DNA of 41,308 nucleotides from DATGMP01 sp035293565 (GTDB taxonomy: Bacteria > Pseudomonadota > Alphaproteobacteria > BOG-932 > Roseiterribacteraceae): positions 1 through 41,308 of the forward strand of contig DATGMP010000017.1 of the NCBI GenBank assembly GCA_035293565.1, read 5' to 3'. Shown here in pieces: positions 1-6,513 of the stretch (position 1 is the stretch's first letter; each line of letters starts with the position of its first letter). The notes beneath the pieces are model-generated. The model worked only from the letters and a program-made list of their open reading frames with translations, made no database searches and was not told the DNA's origin. The translations under genes and the position numbers were made by a program.

Positions 1-2
1 AC

Positions 3-164
3 CAACCCGCGGATAAGAGCCCGATCAACCGTCGTCCATGCTTCCTGCCGTCCACATTGGGCGCCGATACAATCAAGTATCACCTGCAAATGCAGGCCGA
101 ATCACGACGCCTTGCTGTTGACATCACGGACATAAGAGCCCCGGAATCCTATCAAAAGGAATAG
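3..164 (+). other. Possible 3' end of an unrecognised ORF entering from the left edge
   Basis: One frame is open from the window edge (base 3) to a TAG at 162-164, giving 53 residues with a protein-like composition (mixed charged and hydrophobic residues, a Cys and several Tyr). There is no start codon that must be the beginning, so if real it is the tail of a gene lying mostly outside the window. I recognise no family. It lies just beyond the 3' end of the tRNA-Pro gene and looks less GC-rich than its neighbours. A chance open frame of this length is quite possible in GC-rich DNA. Confidence 0.2.
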
Positions 165-191
165 CTAGCTGTGGGTGCTTACAACCTAAGC

Positions 192-268
192 TGGTCGGAG
201 TGAGAGGATTCGAACCTCCGGCCCCTGCGTCCCGAACACAGTGCTCTACCAGGCTGAGCTACACTCCG
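192..268 (-). tRNA. tRNA-Pro (anticodon CGG)
   Basis: Read on the minus strand the gene starts CGGAGTG and ends CACTCCG, then the discriminator A and an encoded CCA (192-194 on the plus strand are TGG). The D-arm has the usual AGCTCAG, the T-loop is GTTCGAATC, and the anticodon stem CTGTG/CGCAG closes a seven-base loop TTCGGGA whose middle bases CGG read proline codon CCG. Length is 77 nt including CCA. CCG is a frequent proline codon in GC-rich genomes such as this one. Confidence 0.95.
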
Positions 269-295
269 GCGACCGGCTTTGGCGGCAGGCCGGGA

Positions 296-324
296 CATAT
301 AGCGCCCGCGTCGGCTTCCCGCAA
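296..324 (-). promoter_or_regulatory. Candidate promoter of tRNA-Pro
   Basis: On the minus strand TTGCGG (324-319) is followed after exactly 17 bases by TATATG (301-296). The -10 box lies 27 bases upstream of the mature tRNA 5' end at 268, a normal distance for a tRNA promoter. The boxes match the sigma70-type consensus moderately; this is an inference from sequence and position only. It sits in the short gap after the convergent-side gene end of the polyprenyl synthase. Confidence 0.5.
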
Positions 325-331
325 GCGACGT

Positions 332-1393
332 TCAGAATTCGCGATCCAGACAGAACTCGACCAGCGCGTCGAGCGTGGTTCTGAGCGGACTGGTCGGCAG
401 CGATTTGAGGGCCGCGCGAGCCCGGCCGCCGTGGGCCCGTGCGAGCTCCAGAGCCGAAACGAAGCCGCGATGACGGGCAATGAGCGCCGTGGCGTGCTCG
501 AGATCGCCCTCGCGTTGGACCGATTGCTCGAGGGTCCGGCGCCAGAAGGCGCGCTCGATATCGTTGCCGCGCTCGATCGCATAGACCACCGGCAGGGTCA
601 GCTTGCCTTCACGGAAATCGTCGCCGACCGTCTTACCGAGCAAGGCTTCGCGTGCGGAATAATCCAGAACGTCGTCGACGATCTGGAAGGCGATGCCGAA
701 ATTAAGACCGAACGCATGCAGCGCCTCGGCATCGCTGGTTGGACGGTCCGCGACGACGGCGCCGATTTCGCAGGCCGCGGCGAAAAGGGCAGCGGTCTTG
801 GCCGTCACGACCGCGAGATATTCCGCCTCGGATGTGTCGAGATTGTTGCTCGTCGCAAGCTGCATCACCTCGCCCTCGGCGATAATCGCCGAGGCCCGGG
901 ACAGGATGCGCAGCACGTCGATCGAACCGTCCTCGACCATTAACTCGAAAGACCGGCTAAACAGAAAATCGCCGACCAGAACGCTTGCCTGATTTCCGAA
1001 CAGCGCGTTGGCGGAATGTTGCCCTCGCCGGCGTTCGCTCTCATCCACCACATCATCGTGCAGGAGGGTCGCCGTATGGATGAATTCGACCGCGGCGGCG
1101 AGTTTGTGATGGCGGCTGCCCGCATAGCCGCACAGGCGCGCCGAGGCCAAGGTCAACAACGGCCGAAGCCGCTTGCCGCCCGCGGCCACGATATAGCCGG
1201 CAAGCTGCGGAATCAGGGCGACCGGCGACTGCATGCGGTCGACGATGATCCGGTTCACCTGAGCCATCTCATCAGTCAGCATGGTACTCAGCCGATCCAG
1301 CGCGGCGATCGGGCGGTCCTTGATCGTGGGATCGAAAGCCGCCGCGCGTTCGGGCTCGGGCGTGTCGGCGCGCCGCTCAGCGAGGAAGGTCAT
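332..1393 (-). CDS. ispB: Polyprenyl (octaprenyl/decaprenyl-type) diphosphate synthase
   Basis: This 353-residue trans-isoprenyl diphosphate synthase adds isopentenyl diphosphate units to farnesyl diphosphate to make the long side chain of ubiquinone. The family signature is complete: GGKRLRP near residues 72-78, the first Asp-rich motif DDVVD at 113-117 with following RRRG, and the second motif DDVLD at 240-244, with GDFLFSR between. About 20-30 N-terminal residues before the helical core look variable, so a slightly later start is possible. Chain length (C40, C50) cannot be told from the sequence. It is divergent from the DUF2007 gene and fits with ubiE elsewhere in the window, which acts on the ring of the same quinone. 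Confidence 0.93.
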   Translation of the reverse strand: MTFLAERRADTPEPERAAAFDPTIKDRPIAALDRLSTMLTDEMAQVNRIIVDRMQSPVALIPQLAGYIVAAGGKRLRPLLTLASARLCGYAGSRHHKLAAAVEFIHTATLLHDDVVDESERRRGQHSANALFGNQASVLVGDFLFSRSFELMVEDGSIDVLRILSRASAIIAEGEVMQLATSNNLDTSEAEYLAVVTAKTAALFAAACEIGAVVADRPTSDAEALHAFGLNFGIAFQIVDDVLDYSAREALLGKTVGDDFREGKLTLPVVYAIERGNDIERAFWRRTLEQSVQREGDLEHATALIARHRGFVSALELARAHGGRARAALKSLPTSPLRTTLDALVEFCLDREF

Positions 1394-1519
1394 TGCGCGG
1401 TCCCGCGCACGACGTTGGGGCGGACCGTCGGCGAAATCATGGCCTTATGAACCGGATTCGATGATCGAGCGCCAGCGCGGCGAAGGGAAACCGGCTTTAC
1501 CTCGATCTGTGCCGATGAG

Positions 1520-1547
1520 AACATAAACAGGAAGCCTTTCCGGTCAA
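1520..1547 (-). promoter_or_regulatory. Candidate promoter for the polyprenyl synthase gene
   Basis: On the minus strand TTGACC (1547-1542) is followed by a 16-base spacer and TATGTT (1525-1520). It lies in the divergent gap 1394-1565 and points toward the synthase, leaving a leader of about 115-120 nt. The -35 box matches 5 of 6 consensus positions. No experiment supports it. Confidence 0.4.
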
Positions 1548-1565
1548 GATGAGCATGGGTCGCGT

Positions 1566-1781
1566 ATGAAAGAACTGATCCGCACCAATGATCCGGTGTT
1601 GCTTTCCTGGGTCCAGGCCACGCTGGCCGACGAGGGCATCGAGGCCGTGATATTCGATCAATATATGAGCGCGGTCGAGGGCTCGATCGGCGCCTTTCCT
1701 CGTCGTGTCATGGTGCTGGACAAGGATCTGGAGCGGGCGCGGCGCATTCTCGATGCGGCAAGAGCTGGAGCCTCCTCATAA
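1566..1781 (+). CDS. DUF2007 family small protein
   Basis: A 71-residue protein beginning MKELIRTNDPVLLSWVQATL, typical of the DUF2007 ('putative signal transducing protein') family: a short alpha/beta domain in which a sequence is scanned for a ligand or partner that remains unknown. The family pattern is seen as the N-terminal strand, the LL..V...L...GI helix-turn segment and a C-terminal VLDKDLERARRIL helix. Length is normal for the family. It lies directly upstream of a methyltransferase whose reading frame begins at its stop codon, so the two are very likely co-transcribed and translationally coupled. Molecular function is unknown. Confidence 0.82.
   Translation: MKELIRTNDPVLLSWVQATLADEGIEAVIFDQYMSAVEGSIGAFPRRVMVLDKDLERARRILDAARAGASS
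1767..1780 (+). promoter_or_regulatory. Ribosome binding site with an ATA where a start codon is expected
   Basis: GGAG at 1767-1770 is followed by a 7-base spacer and then ATA at 1778-1780, in frame with the methyltransferase. The stop codon of the upstream gene is TAA at 1779-1781. A single G instead of A at 1780 would give the standard ATGA stop/start overlap, with TGA ending the upstream gene and ATG starting the next. So this is either a rare AUA initiation, a mutation, or a base error. Confidence 0.55.
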
Positions 1782-2530
1782 GTACCGATACGACCGCCGA
1801 CCGGCTGCTCGGCGGCAGGATCAAGCTCGCGCAGCCCGCCGCAGGCTACAGAGTAGCAATCGATCCGATCTTCCTGGCGGCGGCTGTGGCCGCGACACCT
1901 GGAGACACGATTCTCGATGCCGGCTGCGGCACCGCCGCCGCGGCATTGTGCCTCTGGGCGCGCCTGCCAGGCTGCGAGATCGTCGGCGTCGAGCGCGAAG
2001 CCGAGGCCGCCAGGCTGGCCCGTGCCAACGTCCAGGCGAACGATGCCGGCGCCAGAATCACGATCGTCGAAACGGAGATCTCGGCCTACGTCGCCGACAG
2101 ACCTGGGACCTTCCAGCACGTCATGATGAATCCGCCGTTTCACGAGGCCGGCAGCCATACGGCCTCGCCTCATGCGGGCAAGGCGGTGGCGCATGGCCAG
2201 TGTTCGATCGGCCTCGACGGCTGGATAAAGGCCGCGGCAACTGCGCTCGCACCGAACGGAAGGTTGATTCTGGTGCATCGGGCGGACCGGATGGGGGCGA
2301 TCCTGCAAGCGCTCGAAGGCCCATTCGGCGCGGTCCGAGTCTTTCCGCTATGGCCGCGCGAGGGACAGGAGGCCAAGCGCATCCTCGTGGGCGCGATCAA
2401 AGGCCGGCGAACATTGCCGCGCCTCTTGGCCGGGCTTGTTCTCCATGAAACCGAGGGGGGCTATACGCAGGCGGCTGAGGCCGTGCTCCGCCATGGGGAC
2501 CCATTGGATTTCGATTGGGGCGCGCATTAG
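1778..2530 (+). CDS. SAM-dependent methyltransferase, TrmN6 (tRNA1Val adenine-N6) type
   Basis: A class I methyltransferase with the SAM-binding motif ILDAGCGTAAAALCL followed by VGVEREAEAA, and the N6-adenine-type catalytic motif NPPF (in HVMMNPPFHE), which places it with TrmN6/YfiC-like enzymes that methylate an adenine in tRNA. The first conventional start in frame is GTG 1886, which would give 214 residues. The 36 codons before it encode the conserved family N-terminus (LLGGR, then LAQP, GYR and IDP), preceded by a good RBS, so I place the true beginning at the ATA at 1778 (250 residues). The RNA target is inferred from the family, not shown. Downstream is a small Cys-rich membrane protein after 9 bases. 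Confidence 0.78.
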   Translation: MSTDTTADRLLGGRIKLAQPAAGYRVAIDPIFLAAAVAATPGDTILDAGCGTAAAALCLWARLPGCEIVGVEREAEAARLARANVQANDAGARITIVETEISAYVADRPGTFQHVMMNPPFHEAGSHTASPHAGKAVAHGQCSIGLDGWIKAAATALAPNGRLILVHRADRMGAILQALEGPFGAVRVFPLWPREGQEAKRILVGAIKGRRTLPRLLAGLVLHETEGGYTQAAEAVLRHGDPLDFDWGAH

Positions 2531-2539
2531 GGTCGCGCG

Positions 2540-2782
2540 ATGAAGCTTTTCGAAATCATCGCCGGCGTAATCCTCATCTGGTTCGCGCTGCGGGCCGTGC
2601 GCCAGGGAAGCCAACCAGCCGGCCCGATCGGAAAGGCCCGCAGGCAGGCCGCGTCGCGCCGGTCCGAAACCGCGCTCAAAGCAACCGAGACGGTGCTGTG
2701 CCGGAGCTGCGGAGCCTATGTACCGGCCGATCACCCGACCGCTTGCGAACGCCCGGATTGCCCATTTGCCAAGATAAGTTAA
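2540..2782 (+). CDS. Small membrane-anchored protein with a Cys4 metal-binding-like tail
   Basis: An 80-residue protein with one hydrophobic N-terminal helix (about residues 4-18), a basic Arg/Lys-rich linker (33-45) and a C-terminal module with CRSC at about 54-57 and two further cysteines (ACERPDC). The four cysteines could bind zinc as a small ribbon. The overall plan, an N-terminal anchor plus a CxxCG.Y/HxP motif, resembles the PP0621-like small proteins, but I would not assign it firmly. It starts 9 bases after the methyltransferase stop and precedes glyQ by 84 bases. Function unknown. Confidence 0.6.
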   Translation: MKLFEIIAGVILIWFALRAVRQGSQPAGPIGKARRQAASRRSETALKATETVLCRSCGAYVPADHPTACERPDCPFAKIS

Positions 2783-2866
2783 TGGCGCCGAACCGCGCTT
2801 GATCCGCCAACGAGCCGTCGCGTAAGGTGCCCGGCCATTCATCCCGCTTCAGGCGAACGCTCGTAA

Positions 2867-3745
2867 ATGGCCGAGAAGCCTCGCTCTTTTCAAGAAATCA
2901 TCCTGCGGCTGCAGGAATATTGGTCGCATCAGGGCTGCGTCGTCCTTCAGCCCTATGACCTTGAGATGGGTGCCGGCACCTTCCACCCGGCGACGACGCT
3001 CCGCGCGCTCGGCAAGGAGCCCTGGCGCGCCGCCTATGTTCAGCCTTGTCGCCGCCCCTCCGACGGTCGCTATGGCGAGAATCCGAACCGGCTGCAGCAT
3101 TATTATCAGTTTCAGGTCATCCTGAAGCCATCGCCGCCCGATAGCCAAAACCTCTATCTCGACAGCCTTCGCGCGCTCGGCATCGATCCGATGCTCCACG
3201 ACATCCGCTTCGTGGAGGACGATTGGGAAAGCCCGACTCTCGGCGCCTGGGGGCTCGGCTGGGAGGTCTGGTGCGACGGAATGGAGGTGACCCAATACAC
3301 CTACTTCCAGCAGGTCGGAGGTATCGAGTGCGACCCGGTCTCGGTCGAGCTTACCTACGGACTCGAGCGGATCGCGATGTATGTGCTCGATCATGAGAAT
3401 GTCTACGACCTGCCCTACAACGATCCCGAGAGCCGCACGCCCGTCACTTATGGGGAGGTGTTCCTGCAGGACGAGCGGCAATTCTCGGCCTATAATTTCG
3501 AGGCGGCGGACACCGAGAAGCTCAAGATCCACTTCGAGGACGCAGAGCGCGAATGCGCCGCGCTCCTGGCGCGCCGGCTGCCCCTGCCCGCCTATGAGCA
3601 GTGCATCAAGTCGAGCCATTTTTTCAATCTGCTCGACGCCCGGGGCGTGATCAGCGTCGTCGAACGGCAGGCCTATATCGGCCGGGTGCGCGCCTTGGCT
3701 AAGGCCTGTTGCGAGGCTTATCTCGGGGTTGAGCATGGCGCCTGA
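2867..3745 (+). CDS. glyQ: Glycyl-tRNA synthetase alpha subunit
   Basis: A 292-residue class II catalytic subunit of the bacterial alpha2beta2 glycyl-tRNA synthetase, which charges tRNA-Gly with glycine in the cytoplasm. The family-defining start SFQEIILRLQEYW, the QPYDLEMGAGTFHP segment, YVQPCRRPSDGRYGENPNR (motif 2 region) and GLERIAMY near the end of the catalytic core are all present. Length is normal. Its 3' end overlaps the start of a GNAT gene by 11 bases, and glyS follows, so the three form one transcription unit. Confidence 0.97.
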   Translation: MAEKPRSFQEIILRLQEYWSHQGCVVLQPYDLEMGAGTFHPATTLRALGKEPWRAAYVQPCRRPSDGRYGENPNRLQHYYQFQVILKPSPPDSQNLYLDSLRALGIDPMLHDIRFVEDDWESPTLGAWGLGWEVWCDGMEVTQYTYFQQVGGIECDPVSVELTYGLERIAMYVLDHENVYDLPYNDPESRTPVTYGEVFLQDERQFSAYNFEAADTEKLKIHFEDAERECAALLARRLPLPAYEQCIKSSHFFNLLDARGVISVVERQAYIGRVRALAKACCEAYLGVEHGA

Positions 3746-4301
3746 CCATCCGCTGATCCGCGACGCGACCGAGGCTGATATCCGAGCGATCGCCGCTATC
3801 TACGGAGACGAAGTCGAGAACGGCGTGGCCTCGTTCGAGGAGGTCGTCCCGTCGGAACAGGAGATGACGACCCGGATGGCGAAAATCGTTGGGCTGGGCC
3901 TCCCCTACCTCGCCGCCGAAGACAGCAACGGCCGGTTCCTTGGTTACAGCTATGCCGGTCCCTTTCACGCGCGGGCGGCGTATCGCTTCACGGTCGAGGA
4001 CTCGATCTACATCGATCCGAGCGCCCGCGGACAGGGTGTCGGAAAGGCGCTTCTGAGAGAACTGATCGATCGCTGCGGAAAAGCCGGCTGCCGTCAGATG
4101 ATGGCGCTCATCACTTATACGGACGACAGCCCGTCGATCGCCTTGCACATGAAAATGGGTTTTCGATCGATCGGCGTCGCGCAGGCGGTCGGGTATAAGC
4201 ATGGCCGCTGGCTCGATGTCGCCTACATGCAGCGCGCCATCGGTCCCGGCCAGACAATCCCACCGGACCGGGCCGCTGCCGGTCAATCGATCGCGGGCTG
4301 A
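3735..4301 (+). CDS. GNAT acetyltransferase, phosphinothricin-acetyltransferase-like
   Basis: A 188-residue single-domain GNAT enzyme. The opening IRDATEADIRAIAAIYGDEV and middle SIYIDPSARGQGVGKALL (acetyl-CoA binding Q/RxxGxG/A signature) resemble the PAT/MddA branch, which acetylates small amines such as phosphinothricin or methionine sulfoximine/sulfone; the true substrate is unknown. Start chosen at ATG 3735; a TTG two codons upstream is also in frame. The gene overlaps the end of glyQ by 11 bases and stops one base before the glyS ATG, so it is translationally coupled inside the glycyl-tRNA synthetase operon. A role linked to that enzyme is not established. Confidence 0.85.
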   Translation: MAPDHPLIRDATEADIRAIAAIYGDEVENGVASFEEVVPSEQEMTTRMAKIVGLGLPYLAAEDSNGRFLGYSYAGPFHARAAYRFTVEDSIYIDPSARGQGVGKALLRELIDRCGKAGCRQMMALITYTDDSPSIALHMKMGFRSIGVAQAVGYKHGRWLDVAYMQRAIGPGQTIPPDRAAAGQSIAG

Positions 4302-4302
4302 C

Positions 4303-6429
4303 ATGGCGGAATTCCTGCTCGAGCTCCTCTCCGAGGACATCCCCGCGCGCATGCAGGTGCAGGCCGCCGAGGATCTGAAACGTCTCGTCACCGAAAAGCT
4401 CGCCGAAGCTGGCCTCGGCTGGGACAAGGCCATCGCGCATTCGACGCCGAGGCGGTTGGCTCTCGTGATGAAGGGACTTCCGCTCCGCGCGCCCGACCGC
4501 ACCGACGAGCGCAAGGGCCCGCGGGTCGGCTCGCCCGAGGGCGCCATTCAGGGTTTCCTCAAATCATCCGGCCTCGGATCGATCGACGAGGCCCAGATTC
4601 GCGAGACCGACAAAGGGGCGGTCTATTTTGCTGTCCGAGATGTGCGGGGCGAAAATACGGCGGATCTTCTGGCCAAGGCCATCATATCCGCGATCGAGCA
4701 GTTCCCATGGCCGAAATCGATGCGCTGGGCAAATGGCGCCGCTCGATGGGCCCGTCCCCTCCACGGCGTGCTGGCGCTGTTCGAAGGAGATGTTCTCCGT
4801 CATCGCGACGGTACGCCCTTCTCATTCGCATTATCAGGCCTCGAGGCGCTCCCGGCGACCCAGACTACGACCGGGCACCGCTTCCTCGCCCCCGATCCGT
4901 TCGCCGTCAAAAGCGTGGCGGATTACGAACAGAAGCTGCTCGATCACTACGTCGTCGCCGATCGCGAGAAGCGGAAATGGCGAATCCTCGGCGACGCGAA
5001 ACGCCGGGCCGAGGAGCATGGCTTGGTCCTGGTCCCAGACGAGCCGCTCCTCGAGGAAGTCGCTGGCCTGGTGGAATGGCCGGTGGTTCTGGTCGGGTCG
5101 ATCGACAGCGCCTTCATGACGCTGCCGTCGGAAGTTCGGCGCACAACGATGCGAGCCAATCAGAAATACTTCACGCTGGAACATCCCGGCGGCAAACCCG
5201 CACCGCGTTTCCTGATCGTCGCCAACATGGAGACCGAGGACGGCGGCGACGCGATCGTTGCCGGCAATGAGCGCGTGCTGCGCGCCCGCCTTTCCGACGC
5301 CCGGTTCTTCTACGAGCAGGATCTGAAGACACCTCTTCGCGAGCTCAGACCCAAGCTCGACAAGATCGCTTTCCATGCCAAGCTCGGCTCTGTGCTCGAC
5401 CGAGTGATCCGCCTGGAAAAGCTGGTTGTCGAGATCGCGCAATACGTGCCGCGAGGCAATCCGACCCAAGCGATTGCTGCCGCGCTTCTCTGCAAATGCG
5501 ACCTTGTCACGGGAATGGTCGGCGAGTTCCCAGAGCTCCAAGGCGTGATGGGGCGCTACTACGCGCTCGCCCAAGGCGAGGTGGGCGAAGTCGCCGACGC
5601 GGTGCGCGATCATTATAAGCCCCTCGGACCCACCGACGTCTGTCCGACGGCGCCGCTCTCGGTCGTGCTGGCCCTGGCCGAGAAGATCGACACCCTCGTC
5701 GGCTTCTTCGCCATCGACGAGGTCCCCACCGGCTCAAAGGATCCTTATGCGCTCCGTCGAGCCGCTCTCGGGGTCATCAGGCTGATCGTCGAGAACGGGC
5801 TTCGAATGCCCCTGAGGTCGCTCTTCCAGTCGGCCTACGAATTCTATCGCACGGATGCGCAGCATCACGGATTTACGAGGTCTCTTGGCGGCGCCGCGCT
5901 TCTCATCGACCAACTCCTGACCTTCTTCGCCGATCGGCTGAAGGTCGTCCTCAAGGAGCGGGGCGTCAGGCACGACCTGATCGATGCCGTCTTCGCCCTC
6001 GGCGGGGAAGACGATCTTGTCCGACTGTTGGACCGAGTCGCGGCTCTTCAGGAATTCCTGACGACCGAGGACGGCGGCAATCTGCTGACCGCCTACAGGC
6101 GGGCGGCCAATATCCTGCGTATCGAGGAAAAGCGGGACGGCGTCTCGTATGAAGGCCAACCGGACCCGGAGCTGCTGACCTTGCCCGAGGAAAGCGCCCT
6201 GGCCGAAGCGCTCAAAGCCGCGGCAAGCGAAGTGGAGCCGCTGATCGCCGCGGAGAACTTTCGAGGCGCGATGGCGATCTACGCGAAGCTGCGGCCTGTG
6301 GTGGACGCCTTCTTCGATCGGGTGACGGTGAATGCGGACGAGCCGGCGCTCAGAGTGAACCGCCTGCGCCTCTTGTCTCGCATCCGCAGCACGCTTAACA
6401 AGATCGCGGAATTCGCCCGTATTGCCTAA
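4303..6429 (+). CDS. glyS: Glycyl-tRNA synthetase beta subunit
   Basis: A 708-residue beta subunit beginning MAEFLLELLSEDIPARMQ, which matches the conserved family N-terminus; the open frame continues 34 codons further upstream, but that part lies inside the GNAT gene. The protein carries the HD-like region and the C-terminal anticodon-binding domain of the family (DALR-like, ending in LSRIRSTLNKIAEFARI), and residues such as KDPYALRRAALGVIRL are typical. It pairs with the glyQ product in the alpha2beta2 synthetase. Only one base separates its start from the preceding stop. Confidence 0.97.
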   Translation: MAEFLLELLSEDIPARMQVQAAEDLKRLVTEKLAEAGLGWDKAIAHSTPRRLALVMKGLPLRAPDRTDERKGPRVGSPEGAIQGFLKSSGLGSIDEAQIRETDKGAVYFAVRDVRGENTADLLAKAIISAIEQFPWPKSMRWANGAARWARPLHGVLALFEGDVLRHRDGTPFSFALSGLEALPATQTTTGHRFLAPDPFAVKSVADYEQKLLDHYVVADREKRKWRILGDAKRRAEEHGLVLVPDEPLLEEVAGLVEWPVVLVGSIDSAFMTLPSEVRRTTMRANQKYFTLEHPGGKPAPRFLIVANMETEDGGDAIVAGNERVLRARLSDARFFYEQDLKTPLRELRPKLDKIAFHAKLGSVLDRVIRLEKLVVEIAQYVPRGNPTQAIAAALLCKCDLVTGMVGEFPELQGVMGRYYALAQGEVGEVADAVRDHYKPLGPTDVCPTAPLSVVLALAEKIDTLVGFFAIDEVPTGSKDPYALRRAALGVIRLIVENGLRMPLRSLFQSAYEFYRTDAQHHGFTRSLGGAALLIDQLLTFFADRLKVVLKERGVRHDLIDAVFALGGEDDLVRLLDRVAALQEFLTTEDGGNLLTAYRRAANILRIEEKRDGVSYEGQPDPELLTLPEESALAEALKAAASEVEPLIAAENFRGAMAIYAKLRPVVDAFFDRVTVNADEPALRVNRLRLLSRIRSTLNKIAEFARIA

Positions 6430-6513
6430 TGCTTAACCCGCACTCGGCTAAGCCGCGGACGTTATTCGCATGTTCAGTCGACTCGACGCGTTTCTTGCCG
6501 CAAGGATGAGGAT

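Noticed and set aside
2783..2866. TTGATC-N18-TAAGGT as a glyQ promoter
   Set aside because: The -10 box matches only 3 of 6 positions, so it is no better than chance.
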